NCBI GenBank assembly: GCA_017590115.1
Contig: JAGGNK010013558.1
Coordinates: 15,608,126-15,672,125 of the forward strand
DNA length: 64,000 nt
Direction: 5' to 3'
Source of the DNA: Montifringilla adamsi
Taxonomy: Eukaryota; Chordata; Aves; Passeriformes; Passeridae
In this document: in pieces, positions 13,600 through 26,699 of the stretch
How positions within the stretch are numbered: the first letter of the stretch is position 1
Layout: each line of letters starts with the position of its first letter
Made by a program: the position numbers and the translations under genes
The notes under the pieces: generated by a model
What the model was told of the DNA's origin: nothing
Database searches by the model: none
Seen by the model: the letters and a program-made list of their open reading frames with translations, nothing else

Positions 13600-13738
13600 C
13601 AGCGTTACCAACAGGCAATATTCAGACTCACAGGTACAAAATGTAAACATAATATAGGAAGCAAAGCAGCTGTAAATTTATCTCCTGAAGATAATGCCTC
13701 TCAAAGTCCCCTTTGCAGACTTCATGAAATAAAACAAG
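13600..13738. repeat. Ancient interspersed repeat, copy 2 of a direct pair
   Basis: This segment matches 12615-12720 with many substitutions and small indels over about 105 bases, in the same orientation and about 1,015 bases downstream. It may be an old segmental duplication or two insertions of one family. It has no coding content. Confidence 0.5.
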
Positions 13739-14774
13739 CTGAGAACCAAAGGCACTGCATAGCAGTCTAAGGAGCAGGTTGGAAATATAACCAGGCTGCC
13801 TGTGTTTAGCTCAGCCAACCAGCAGGTTTTCCTTGGACCTCCACACTCCCAAATTACCCCACGTGAGCCCCACACCATTTCCAGTGAGAGCTCACTTAGC
13901 TGCGCCCCAAGGGCCATGGTCTTTGTTGGGCTGGATATTGAGATTACAGATTCTGCAGCTTTTTTTTACTGCAGGGATTATTTCTGCTCTTGGCTAGGAC
14001 TAAATTCCCCCTCTGCTGTTTCTCAGGCTCTCTGCTGTGAGGCAATTCTCTGCTCAGCTTCCCTCACCTGCCTCTAGCAGCCTCTGCCACTCCATGTTTC
14101 ATATATAGATATAAAACCCCACTGTGCAAAATACTCTATTCACCCAGGCACTTGCATGCTATTTGTTATTGATAAATATCAATATTATCATCATTAGCAG
14201 AGCAGAAAAATTACCATTATTATCTGCTTAACTGGCTGCACATACAAAGGGATTTGGTTTGTTGATTTGGGTTTGTTTTGTTGTTGTTGTTTTTTTTTTC
14301 CTGTTTTAAACTCTATTATTGAAAGACTGTGAATGAAATAAGGGGGGGAAAGGAGCAGTCTAACATACGAAAAACTACATTCAGTATCTACAAACAGATT
14401 AAAATCACATATGGAAAAAGTATCTTCCACAAGAGAGAATTAATGAACAAGCGCAGTGGCCCAAGTTCTGCCCTTAGGTGAAGTCAATGAAAAAAAGTAA
14501 GTGCATATTTTTGGTCCATTATGTCTTTTCTTACAATGTTTTCTTAATATAAATCCAAATCTAGGGACCTGATCAACTCCAAAGTTTCTCAAGTTTTCTC
14601 TTGAGCAATATGAAATCTTATGGAAAATGATTTCTAATATCGCAGAAAACAGAACACGTTCAGTACAACTGGGAACACACTTATTTCACACAAATGAAAG
14701 AAATAATCCCGCTCATTCTAATTGGAGAATATTTTTCTGGGGCAGTGATTTTGTCAGCTGTAAAAATGATTAAT

Positions 14775-14885
14775 GCTGCAATTCAGCAGGATACTTAAGC
14801 ACATGTTCAGTCAATTTCTATTCAGCAAAGCATTTAAGTACTTAAGTTTACGCACATGCTCAGGAATTTCAGCATGTGCTCATGG
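14775..14885. mobile_element. Palindromic miniature-transposon-like remnant
   Basis: The segment contains 'ttcagcaggatacttaagc', 'ttcagcaaagcatttaagta' and 'gcacatgctcaggaatttca', followed by 'cagcatgtgctcatggg'. The arms are related to those of the element at 3298-3378 (aagcacttaagcacat-type words), so the two are probably decayed copies of one non-autonomous family. The family name is not certain. Confidence 0.45.
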
Positions 14886-15059
14886 GTGTGTGGAGCATCA
14901 AAAGACACAGTGGCATTGAGGAGGTTTCCAGCCATTGCCCAGCAGATGTGGGGTACAATACACTGACCTTCCTCTTGCCATGAGCTGCTCTCAATGCTCT
15001 ATTAAATAGGTTTTGACTAGGAAATGGAGCCTAAGGCAATATTTTTGTTATAAACCTAA

Positions 15060-15600
15060 TACTTGGCATTTCCAGCGCCAGTGGCCACAGACACAGCCCA
15101 GTCCCTTTGCTCAGGGAATGTTTTCACACTGAGCCATGCTCTGCTCCAAAGCACCTCTTGAACTCCCCCAGGACAGCTCAGCTCCCCACTTGCACAATCT
15201 CATCTCCTCTCCACACCAACTGCTGAGGTGGAAACAGCTCTGGTCGGATCCCAGCAGGCAGGAGCTGTGCTGGGAGAGGCTGGGGGAGCAGAGCGGGTCA
15301 CACGCGCTGCAAGCACAGGCACGAGGAAACGCGCTTCCCTCTCTGGCTCGGGGACAAGTGCAGACACATGCCTGTGGCTGCAATGACAATATGATGTAAA
15401 ACAACAGGATTTGTGCATGCCCTGTGGGAAAACACTATTTGGGGAGAGCACAGGGAGCAGGGAGAGGAGTAGAGAGGTTTCTGTCGCTGGAGGAGAGGAA
15501 TATCCCCACTGATGGTGAAGAAGAGTGGGGGCAGAAAGAGCAGAAGGATGGCCGAGCACACCATTAGGTAAAAAACCCTCTGAAGGCTTGAGCAGGGACA
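15060..15600. other. Locally GC-richer, CpG-containing block
   Basis: Composition shifts from the AT-rich surroundings to a C/G-richer stretch with several CpG and CGCG sites between about 15290 and 15350. Open frames of 133, 97, 88 and 87 codons overlap on both strands here. That is expected from the lower stop frequency of GC-rich DNA, and none has a recognisable domain. The block could be a regulatory element or merely a composition island. Confidence 0.3.
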
Positions 15601-15846
15601 AATCTATTATTTGCCAAACTGTTTGGTGGCAGTTACCATCTTATCCAGATGTTCAGATATCATAACATTCCCACATCTAACCAGATGGATCCAAATGTTT
15701 CACTGTATTTTTTTTCCCCAGTTCCCTTAAACAAGGGGGTTCAAAAACAGGTGTCCCCAGTATAAAAAAGTCTTCGACCTTCAAGTGAAAATCAGCCAAT
15801 ACACAGAGGACGTCTCTGCTTTAGAAGCCTTTTTTAAAAAGATAAG

Positions 15847-15881
15847 TTTTTTTGTTTTTTTGTTTTTTTGTTTTTTTTTTT
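15847..15881. repeat. (T7G)n microsatellite
   Basis: Three units of seven T and one G, then about 11 T. This is simple sequence and would be prone to length change. Confidence 0.95.
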
Positions 15882-18800
15882 ATAAAAGCATGAGAGAAAA
15901 GTACACTTGTGTTACCATTGACCGCCATAAAAAGTTTAGCATGGGAAATCTGGAAGCAGATGATGTTTTGTTACAGGGTGGGGGTTATTTTTCCCCTGTT
16001 GTTCAGACATCTGTTGAAATCAGAGCCGGATAAATACTTTCAATTAAAGTTATACAGTCTAAGCATTTCATGACATCTTTACGAATTTTTGAGGACCAAT
16101 AATTCCAAACAGTACCCAGTTTTTCTCTTAAATTGTGCATACCCTCATTTATAGAATTAGAAGCCATCTAATACCTTTTAACATGTATGAAAACAGGTCT
16201 TTGGTGGTGTCTCCAGACATTTATCTGAGCAGAATTTGTAGAAATCTGTAAACATACAAATATATGCCAAGTTTGCAATCAATAAGCAGATAGAAGCTCT
16301 GGAGGCAAATTTCTTACTGTTGAAACCACAATCATTTAGTGAAGATAAAGCAGCACTTCTCCCACATGATTAATTTAGAGTAACCTACAGGTTCTCAAAA
16401 AAATGCTTTGATTTAGAATAAAATTCTGTTTTAGCTCTTAATAAAAACAAGAAAAATAACACCTTTAAGTAACCCACAGAAAATGCAGCATGAAATTTAG
16501 TGCAGAGGACTTTTGGCATGAAAAGCTGAGCTACATATTCAGGATGGGTGGCCCAAATACAGATGCACATAGAAATATTTGTCTTTGACATGCCTGATGG
16601 AACACCAGGAATGAACAATTTCCCAGTACCTGAGGAAAAAGAAAAGATATGCAAAGAGCCTGGTTTTAAGGGAGCAGCTACAGATTAATAAAGATAAACG
16701 TGTCATTATGATGGAAACTTTGTGAAGTACCAAAATTCTACCCTATAGATGGTGTCTCATCTAAACCATGTAGCAGCTCAGTTTTCTTTTCCTTCTCCCA
16801 ACACTGGAAATAAAAATACTATTTCACAGAGGACAAAAGGGGCATAACAATGCTTTTAGGTCTGGTCAAACTTTGCAAATAACTTCAGGAAATATTTATT
16901 TCACTTGCAAAAAAAAATTTCAGTAATTTATTTAGAAATCTTATCCCGTTAAGAAATACATCTAGAAACCTATCATGATGATAATCATATAAATCAGAAA
17001 ACATTTTAAATGTTCAAAATCAGTCTCTCTAGGGCAGTTTTTCATCCTTTCTCCAAGGAACAAAAATGTAATTTGGCACCAAAAAACATTCCTAAATATT
17101 TGTTAAAGTCAATCATTAAGCAGGAAAAAAATTTACAGTTTTATTAAACAGAGTAATAATAAATAAAGCAGGAAAAATAGACAGCCTGAGGTATTTCAGA
17201 TGGGATGAGATGGTCAGGGAAGCAACAAAGTACAAGGTCTTGGATATGAGAAAGCAGTAAATGAGAGAGATGGGAAGGTGTGTGGGGCAGGAGTGGAGGG
17301 GATGGAGTATGATTTCCTGCAGGGGATGTGAAGAAAGCACAACAGAACTTCTTTGTTTCAATTTTATTTTAAAACCACCATCCTGTCTGGGTCACAAGTG
17401 AGCACACCCTTAAACTCAAACTGGCTCTACAAGTTTTTCACTCCTTTAGACTGTGTTACTGTGTTGTACTTTAAAACCTGTTTTTCCTGTGGTCAACAAA
17501 AAGTCAATGAAAAAGAACAATACAGCTCCAAGTGCATTTTTGGCCTACAGTTGATAACATTGCTTGAATATATTTGCACAAAATTATTTCTGGTATAGTT
17601 CTGTGGTCATACTCAGATACAAGTTAGTGGTGGGAAACTGCATCATTAAGAGGCCCACAAGCAATAGTCCAGTCTTATTAATTTTTTTTTCCTAATTTAA
17701 ATTCAGATTAATTTGGTTCCTTTTAGAAATCAAGCCAGGTCAATTTCAAGTGTATGCAAAATCAACTTTACCTGCAGATACCTGTCTGAAGTCACAGAGG
17801 CAGGAGGACTGCTAAAAACAGATTTCAGCAGGAGACAAATTCCTGTCAGAGACTCAGGCTGAATTAATTTTAATTTTCATGATGTTGTTTGTACTTATAG
17901 TTAACTAATTTCCTAGGACGATCAATAAGTCTTCTTGCCCCATTCCATCCTGCAGGTTGACCCAGGTGAACCAACTCCAGGAGTTTGCACAGACTGTTTG
18001 CAGAAGTGTTTGTTTAATAGCCTGATTAATACAGAAAGCAACTTTCCAGAGCCCACAAAAACACATAAGTCTATAGTAAATTCCATTAAAACTTGGGAAA
18101 CTTTTCTCCTCCCCTTATCCTGGCTATCCCTGTGTTTCCTATAAATTTCTTTCGTGCCCAGTGCTGGCAGTGCTTTCCACACCCTCTCTCACTCTGCACT
18201 TTGTGACTCTGTGCCAAAGTTACAGGGCCTCATACAACACTTCTATTTTTAGCACTTAACTGCTCGTTCCCATCGCATTTTCTGACAAGATAACATCTTT
18301 TTCTGGAGTTTTCACATTTGTTATTATTTCCGAACTGATGAGCCTGGCTGGGATTGGTGGAATCACCTGTGGATAGCATGGACTGTAATTTTTGGCATTT
18401 GCTGTAACTGAGCAGTTATTTACAGATATTTTTTTCCATTATGAGCTAGCTGAGAGTACACCTGCAGCATTAGCAGATATATGGTTTACTTGCTGTGCCA
18501 GTTACAGGAGGTAGCAGTTAAACAGTGAAACACAGCAGGTTCAGCTCCTCTGTACTTATTTCCCCACTTATTTTCCACCAGTCCCAACTGGTGTAGTGCC
18601 CCTCTCACAATATTCCCAAAATGAATTTTGTTCCATTAACTTATTCTTGTAAAGCTACTGTCAAGGATCGTTTTCCTACCTCTTTGTATTTATATACAGA
18701 TACAGAACCAGAGAAATTTTAGGTTCTTTGTGTAAATTCCCAGCATATAAGGCCTGTTTGAAACACCAGGCTGACAGTGTCCTGACCCTAAGGGGTCCTC

Positions 18801-19292
18801 AAGGAGCTTCCCAAGGAGTCCCACCATGGCAGAGTGCCTCCAGCATGGGCAGATCCCGCACTTCAGTGGTGGGAGCAGAGAGGAGGCTCCTTCTTTTCTA
18901 TTCATCTTTTTCATGGATTTGTAGGACTGTTCACATCCAGCCCAACGTACAAACAAAGCTGACTCCACTCCCATTCCCTAAGTTAGGATCAGGTCACAGA
19001 GCCCTGTAGGATTCTGCCCTTTGAGAGAATTGGTTTGTTCAATAATATTTGAATTTCTCCCTTCCCCACTCCAAAGTCTGAAGAGCCCTGTAGCCCTCCT
19101 GAATGCTATTCCTCCTTCCTACACATTAAAACTCAGGAACTCCCCTCCTCCCTGCCCCCTCAGCTGCCACTGTCCAAAACAATCTCCTGGAGGATAAATT
19201 CTTCAGCCATAGTACACTTTCAAAAGGCCATGAAGATAAAACTTTGTAAAGAAGGAAGGAAAACCAACAATGGGGCACTGCCCTATCTAGGT

Positions 19293-19389
19293 TAAATACA
19301 TATTTTGGTATATATACTATTTACGCAATCAAGCCTAATGGCTTCTTCAAAAGCCATTAAGGTGTATTAAGTAAATACATAATTTGGTA
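19293..19389. repeat. 18-bp direct repeats flanking a 9-bp-stem hairpin
   Basis: TAAATACATATTTTGGTA at 19293-19310 recurs as TAAATACATAATTTGGTA at 19372-19389 (17 of 18 identical, 79-bp spacing). Between them TAATGGCTT (19336-19344) and AAGCCATTA (19351-19359) form a perfect 9-bp stem with a 6-base loop. There is no coding content. It may be the relic of a small insertion or a structured regulatory site. Confidence 0.8.
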
Positions 19390-22369
19390 CAGGAGCTAAT
19401 TTTGAAAGCACATTATTCTGTTTACAATACATTCTTTCAGGTCTGAAATCTACTCTTCTGAAGTGCCTGAAGAGTGACTCACAAATGGATCCTTAATCCA
19501 AAGCGAGGAAATCACCTCCTAAAACCAGGCCGGCTGTCTTAAAGTTTACATAGATGGTTGGAAAGAAAAGAGAAAAGAATCCATATGAAATATTAACCAG
19601 CTGAGTGCTCTCCAGTGGGCTGAGTCCATGGGATAAAACACCACCAGGGATACTCTATCCACCTAATTCACAACATGCCATCTGAAATACCACAGCATGT
19701 GAGATCCACATGTGAGGGCATGCACTCAGCTACGGCAGGAGAAGGGTTAGAGGAACTCTGCCTTTCTCTGCTGGGAAGTAAAATAAATGAAATGAAAAGT
19801 GATGTTTCAGGAAAGATCTATTTTGTGCAGCACAGTATGTGAATTGATGTAATAAAAGGCAACAGTAATTCCTTTTCTAGAGATTCATCCAAGCTAAGAC
19901 TGCAGATCCAAATGCTTTCAAAGTTTGGTTCTAGGTTTGAATTTTTTGGTTTAGGTCACCTGTAGTAATAGCAAACATACTCATTTGTCTCTCATATAGA
20001 AGATTGTGTGCCAATGTTGAGACCTTCATGAACCTCCTAAGATTTTTTTAAGGGAAGACACAAATATCCTTCCTTTTTATGGTGTGCATTTTGCAGCAGG
20101 AATTCTCATTTTATGATTTCAAATGCACAACTTGGCCCAATCCTCAGCTGTGCCTAATGATTTAAATGTCAAATCAAAATAAGGATAATCCATAGGCATT
20201 TCTGGGGAAGGCTGTGGACTTCCACTGCTGGCAGCACACATGGCAGTAGACTGTAGACTGAAGAATGACTAATTAATTTTTGTATGTATTTTATGACTGA
20301 GGGGAGCAGTATTTGGTTTTGGAATTCATGATGTGGGCTAAGAGATATAAAACTTTAACCTGATCTGTCTGAGCACAGGTTTGGAAAGCAGGAAGTTCTT
20401 TGCTCCAAAGCCAATTATCCACAAATATTGACCTGTTCTCTTATACAGAGGACTCTGGCTATTTATCCTGAAACCAAGTCACATAGGAAGTTGTATTAGA
20501 GGGTCTGGGGACCAAATTATCTCAATTTTGCCCCAATACCTTGTTACAGGGCATTCCTCAGAAAGGCCTTGCAGGAAACAAAACAGTGTATTAAATCAGA
20601 TGTGATTAAACTCAATATAAATGATACATACTAATAAAACAGATTTCTTTGTCTGAAAAACAGGAGAAATTTAAGACAAGGAATGGGATGGGAGGACTAG
20701 ACTGAAGGAATAATATTCAATGTTAAGAAAATGAAGTCATAAAATCTTTGTCAAGCATTGCTCAACTCTTCAAACCATATGGAGCATGACTGCTGGGCTT
20801 CATATAATGCCCCAAATGTTTTTCATTTTCTATCCCACCGTTCACAGCAAAGGCACAGTGCTGTAATCCCGTCCTTCCGTTAACTACCAATTGTTTCTTT
20901 TGCCAACCTTTTTGCTTTAAAATATCATTTTTTATGAAGGATAATGTTATATAGTGGAAAACTGTAAAAATTTTATGGATAGCCTTGGTGCTGAGAAAAT
21001 GCATTCTTTCAACAGTTTTATTATATATATATTTTTTTGTCCATTACACATTTACAGGGTTTTCTCCACTGTATATATGTGTGTTTTATAGTTCATTCTA
21101 GACAAAAGGCATTATGTTAACAGTCCTATCATTTAGAACTTTAATTCACTATTATGTTTTTACCTTTTTGTGGAAAGAATATTATTTTTTTTTCCTTCTC
21201 CTTGGTAGTGCTCTCTGTTGTTAATAAGAGTAATGGGTAATCCTAAAGCAGGTTAGGTGTGAATAACCACTGAATGGTTCTGTGAGCCACCAGAACCAGT
21301 GTGTAGGTCCAGCTCCCAGCACATCAGAGGGGATGATTTAGTCCCAAAATAAGGCAGGCTTACAGGTTATGTGCCCTCAGTCAAATGTTAACCCATTCTC
21401 CAGCCTTTGTGCTTCACCCATGTCCTTCCAAGCATCTGTTAACCAGCTCCAGCTCTTGTGACATCCATTCACAGGTAAACCAAGAAGAAACGTGCTCATA
21501 TCAAAGGAATGAAATACATTTGCTCCAACTTTAAGAGATTCCTATAAACTCTCTTTTGACATTCCTTCTTACTAACCAGCCCAGTCCTGTCTTTTAAAGA
21601 TTGACATTTCTTTGCTCTACAGCAGGCCTCCAGCCTTTAAATGTCAGCCTGCACTCCAAAGGTGTAGCTATAATCTCTGCCGGTTCACAACCACCCCACT
21701 GCAGCCCTGCCTCTCTTTGAAGCTGAGCTCTGAGGCAGGGCTGAGCCACTGGTGTCATTTCTGTCCCTTCTGTGCCCTCCTGAGCAGCCCAGTCCCCAGG
21801 AACAAGAGCCCAGGGAGGATTTCATACTGGTAACCACAGCCCAGCCAGGTTACCACAGCCAGAGAGAGGATCAGAAACCGAGACAGCAGAGGGTCAAGGA
21901 TGCCAATCAGAGAGCGTGACCTCCTGAAAACCTCCTGCTATCCCAGTTCTTCAGCCAAGTGGTTTTGAAACTTTTACAGTGATTAATGGGATCCAATTTG
22001 AGAAGAAATTTAAGAGCAAGGGGGTTTTTATGCTATGGATTTTGATAGGATATGGTCCTTACACTTTCAAGCAGCTAATCACATTCACAAGTAATTAAAT
22101 ACTGCAACTTGTCTTCCTTCTTTTCACCATAAATTGATATTTGCAGAAAACCAGAACAACTGCTATAGTTATAAGATTGGAAGATATTTTTAGCTCCATT
22201 GTCTTTCATACATGATATTTTATGGGCAGTCCCTGAGCACCTTATTTCCCCCTCTAGCAGAAAGAGGTTTCAGAAAGTTTCTACCACAACTAGAATAATC
22301 ACACAAGACTCAAACTCAGAGGTGGGAGACCTGAATCAGATTTCCTTGCTAGATGCAGCTAGATCATCA

Positions 22370-22435
22370 AGAAAAAATAATAATAATTAAAGATATAATA
22401 ATAATTTTAATAATAATTAAATTAAATAATTAAAC
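22370..22435. repeat. (ATA/ATT)-rich low-complexity patch
   Basis: Repeated 'aataataa' and 'aattaaa' words with almost no G or C. Confidence 0.9.
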
Positions 22436-22634
22436 TTTTGGAAAGATAAAACCCTATGTCTCCACTTGCACAAAAATGACTTGCACTACTCAAGTCAGAC
22501 TCTAGTTCTGTGCTTACATCAGTGAAGTAACAGGAGTCATAAATTGTGAATACTCAAAGCAAAGTGTTCTCAAATAACCTGCAAACCAGATCAGAAATTC
22601 TTTAACTAATAATTTGAGATGATAAACAGAACCC

Positions 22635-22669
22635 AAAAAAAAAAAAAAAAAAAAAAAAAGAGCAGCAGA
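22635..22669. repeat. Poly-A tract, 35 bases
   Basis: An uninterrupted run of 35 A. No retroposed body or polyadenylation-like sequence is recognised upstream. Confidence 0.95.
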
Positions 22670-23599
22670 TTATTTGCAGATCATTCATAAACAGGAGAAA
22701 GATTAAAAATCAGATAAACGATTCATTATGGATTTTTCATTCAGTCTATGTGTGAACATGTGACCAGAGAAAACCAGTTTTATATCCATTCCCTGGATTT
22801 TTGCTTTAAATGAGCATGCTCAGTATAGGCTATTGTTTAGTTGGATTACAGAAGCATTTCATAAGAAGGGCTTCCCCATTTATCACTCAAAAAAAAATTA
22901 GAATTAAAAAAAAAAAAGATGAAAAAAGTGAGGACAACGACCCTTCTGGAGTCTGAGTATACATATGTTCAAAGTAACTCTGCTGCATAAGCCAACAGAA
23001 AATTGGCCCCCAAAATGACTTATAAAGGGATTTTGTAAGACATGAACAGAACAGCATGGGCTCTGGCTAGGCAAAGTATTCAGAGTTGTAATAGAAAACA
23101 TTTATTTGGCTACAGCTAAACATCCCAACACATGTTAGCATTTGCTGCCAATATGCTTCCTAATTAAGAACAACATAAAATCATAGGAAATCCTGTATCC
23201 CTGTCTTCATGCACTTTCCTTGTATCTTCGGTGTCCTGGCTCTGTTTCTCAAGTAGAGCCTGCACAAGAGAAAGGTTAATTCAAAAGTAATGTTTTGCCA
23301 GCCATTAACTGTGTTGTCATTAACAAGATTAATGTACATTCCACTATGCATCACCAAGTGCATTCCCCCTCCCGCCCCCACCCACCCCTTAAACAACTGC
23401 TCCTATTAAAACCTAATGAGCAAAGCACAATTTAAAGAATAGCACCATTTCTGTTGGGCAAAGTGTCGTCTGTAAACCATATAAAGCTGCAGGATTATTG
23501 CAGTTCTAATTGAAGGGCAGCCGAAAAAAAAATCTGTTCTCTCTTGGACTATGAAGTCCTGGCCATGTTTATATATTTTATCACAATGAACAGATTTCA

Positions 23600-24350
23600 A
23601 GACGAAGGACAGACTAGTATCTGTTTTTCTTCCTATCCCCCTCTTCCTTCAATCTCCACTCTTTCTTCATCTGAAACCATTCCGAGACTCCTGCTGTGCA
23701 CAGTCCCACACCCAGGTTACCTCCAACTCATCATCCAGTGATTACTGCACAGATAAACAGTTGACTGGATCCTTCCAAACAATCATGAGATACATTTTTT
23801 TATAAGCTGCTCTTAGAGGGCCCTAATTCATCAGCATGGATGGAGTCTGGACTCTCTTGCCTGGCCAAACTCACTGGTTTTCCCAGCGGAAGCAGCAAAC
23901 AAATTGCTGGGCAATTATACACAGTGCTCCTCCTTCATTTTCATATTGAAAGGGCCACCAGTTTGGAGATCAAAAGATCAGCCATGAGACGCTTCCAGTT
24001 TTTCATCAGATTCTCGAGAGTTCTCCGAATTATTTATTTTATTTCCAGAAAATCCATACTCTCCGCCCTGCTCTTTTCCTGCTTGGTTGCTTTACATTTC
24101 TGTTCCCTCCACAACTTCTTTTTTTTAAATCTATTTATTGCATGTTTTTCTTGGCTCATTCTCACTTTCCATTTTTCATTATTAGTTCTTTATGATCTTC
24201 TGTTTCCTTTTTTTTTTTTTTCTCTGTCATGGCTGCTCTCCCAGTTGTTCTCCTCTGGGGCCCTGAGTTTCCCTTAGCTAATGAAACTAGAGCTGCCTAC
24301 CTCCCTTGCTTTTGCAATCCAGCTGTTTCCTTTTTAAAATATAAACTCAT
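23600..24350. other. Pyrimidine-rich stretch on + strand
   Basis: The plus strand is markedly enriched in T and C, with runs such as TTTTCTTCCTATCCCCCTC and a T13-type run near 24209-24222. A 145-codon plus-strand frame (23840-24277) translates into Phe/Leu/Ser-rich, apparently hydrophobic sequence simply because of this skew. It should not be read as a membrane protein. Confidence 0.6.
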
Positions 24351-25978
24351 CTTTATTCAGTGAAGTTCCTGTGCAGGGTCTGATCCTTTAAGAGGAGATT
24401 GCATTTTGTGACAGCAAGTGGGAGGGAAAAAATAAACTTTGCTGGAGGAAAAGCCCTTTGGGTAGAAATCCAACCAGCTCGCTCTTGGAAGGCAGAACCT
24501 TCTCCAGTAAAACTGGATCATTATTTTACTTTGGCACCTTGACATTGCAAAAGTCTCCTCGTCAGTCTCCCCTCCCTTTTCCTCCTAAAACCTCCCACCT
24601 TGAAAGCTTAACGTTTCCTGGCCTCTGTGAGAGTGTAGTCCAACTAACACCACAAACCTGGATTTTATATGATTAGTCAGTGAAAACTTGCCAACTTTAG
24701 GTGCTGCCTGCCAAGTCAAGTCAATTTACTGTGATGCTTTGACTGTGCAAGTAGGCCTTAATCCCCCTTTAATCTCCAGTGTACCCTTGACATCATGGAA
24801 ATTACTTACAAAGCTAATGTCATCAGATGATCCATGTTAGCTATTTCAGTGAATGTTCTTCTGCACAATAGAGCAAGTTTACCTTGCAAGACAGAGGCCC
24901 CAAAATATTTTCATTTAATGAGCCCAGCAGATATCATCTTACAAATGGGGAATGAAAACTCCTTCTTCTGCAGTGTAACTCCCCAAGCCTCATGTGACTT
25001 GGAATTTACATGCTAGCCAAGCATCAGGTCAGTGTATTTTATTTCATGTCTGATTGATTGGATAAAGAGATTTGCATAGTAGCCACAACAGCCATGAGTT
25101 ACTGGGAAAGCAACTTTCCCTTTTCAACTCTGCAAGGCACATCTTGTGCTGAAAACATTTGTCCAACATAAAAATTTATGAAATTATAATTTTTGAAAGT
25201 CTGTTCAGCCATCAAGAACATAATGGAAATGGAAAAATCAGGTCATGTTGTGCATGTGGCAACCAAGGTGGGAACCAGCATGTCTGACAGCAAGGAGCCA
25301 TCTCCGGTATTATTTATTGACTTAATAATAAGGAATTCAATTTATATTGTCACCTTTATCTCAAAATGACCCATAGTTCTCCATGTAACCAAAATAATTA
25401 TGTGCAACCTATGTAAAGGCATTGTTTCAGCCACAACAGGAGCAGTAGCAGTGCTGGAAGAGGAGCGGGACACACGGACATCTCCTGGACAGCCTGGGCT
25501 AAGGCTGAGGCCAGGGTTTAAGACAGGAAGTGGAAGGAATGCTATGCACCCTCACATCCATAGGATGAGCTCATGATTTGGAGAGGAGCAAGGTCACTGG
25601 GGTCAGCTATCTCCTGTAAAAGAAGGAAAGCCTAGAGGGCTCATTTTAAAGGTCTGCAGAGGTGAAGCTTGTCCTTATGTCAGGAGGGCAGTGCTCTGCA
25701 CAGGCAGTTTGTGATTAAGGACTGACTCATTAGTGTCTTAGAGGGAAGAGGAGCACTTACAAATGCTCCTTGCTGGGTCACTCAAGAGGCTTTTAGGAGT
25801 GCCTCATCCCAGCACCATCCTACCTCTCCCTCATTTAGGTTTGACGTTGCCCTTTGAAAGCCAAGGAGATGTCTAACATTCATTTGCTTGGGAACAGGCC
25901 CAGATACTTCACTTGTGATACAAGATGAGAAAATAACACACAGCAGAACCTCTGTGACCAGGCAGACCCTGAGAAAAC

Positions 25979-25979
<1 letters not shown>
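24351..25979. other. Unique non-coding DNA, nothing recognised
   Basis: No supported gene and no repeat family recognised. Short open frames (60-72 codons) only. Confidence 0.6.
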
Positions 25980-26018
<39 letters not shown>

Positions 26019-26046
26019 AAAAAACCAAACAAACAAACAAAAAAAA
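25980..26046. repeat. Poly-A(38) followed by (AAAC)n
   Basis: A run of 38 A (25980-26017) leads into CAAAAAACC and then several AAAC units ending in A8. The arrangement looks like an old retroposon tail that has grown a microsatellite. The 5' flank is not recognised as a known element. Lys-rich and Phe-rich open frames across it are artefacts. Confidence 0.95.
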
Positions 26047-26699
26047 TTCTATCAAAATGAAAGTGCAAAATATTGCATGTGCTCTGTATCTGCGTGCAAA
26101 ACTCCTTCTTCAATTGCAAAGTGCAGAATTGGATGTATAGGACTGGTTTTTACCTAGGCTCTTGGTGCATTACAGAATAAACACCAACTTTCCTCCAACA
26201 TATGTCTCCAGTCAACTAAAATTTTTCTCACTGTGAGAGGGGGATCTCTTTTCTTCCCCAGACATGTGACCCCTGGGACAACAAACGGTGGCTCCATGTC
26301 AAAGGACATTACAACATTGAGGGAGAGAGTAAGATACAAATCCAGATTCAGACTTTACATGGGGAATAGATGGTGTTAATCCATGTCAGTGAGAGAAAGG
26401 GAAAATAAAAATTAACCTGGGCAACAAAAACTAAGAGAGTGTTTAATTAGGAAGGTAAAGCACAGCCACCCTATTTGAGATTGCACTAATACACTGAGCT
26501 CGCAGCCTCCCAAGCTCTCACAGCAATTTTTAACTAACAGATGCACTCAAGCTTTCCGTTTTATATTGCCCTCATAACTCATGATACCCAATCTTGGGCT
26601 GTTTCAGAAGGTCCAGCTTGCGATCTCATTCCGGAGCTGTGGCGCTGCTCCGCTGCCAGCACCTGTGCCCGACATCTGATCTTAGGGCTGGAGCACATC

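Larger units (their letters stand above)
15601..22600. other. Unique AT-rich non-coding DNA
   Basis: No gene is supported. It holds a (TTTTTTTG)n tract at 15847-15881 and a hairpin with flanking direct repeats at 19293-19389. An ATA-rich low-complexity patch lies at 22370-22435. The rest shows no repeat family I recognise. Confidence 0.65.

Noticed and set aside
15111..15601. Cluster of frames up to 133 codons on both strands
   Set aside because: Same cause: a GC-richer patch. The Cys/Ser-rich translations lack any ordered motif.
23840..24277. 145-codon frame resembling a multi-pass membrane protein
   Set aside because: The hydrophobic residues result from T/C-rich DNA on this strand. No family match and no splice or promoter context.
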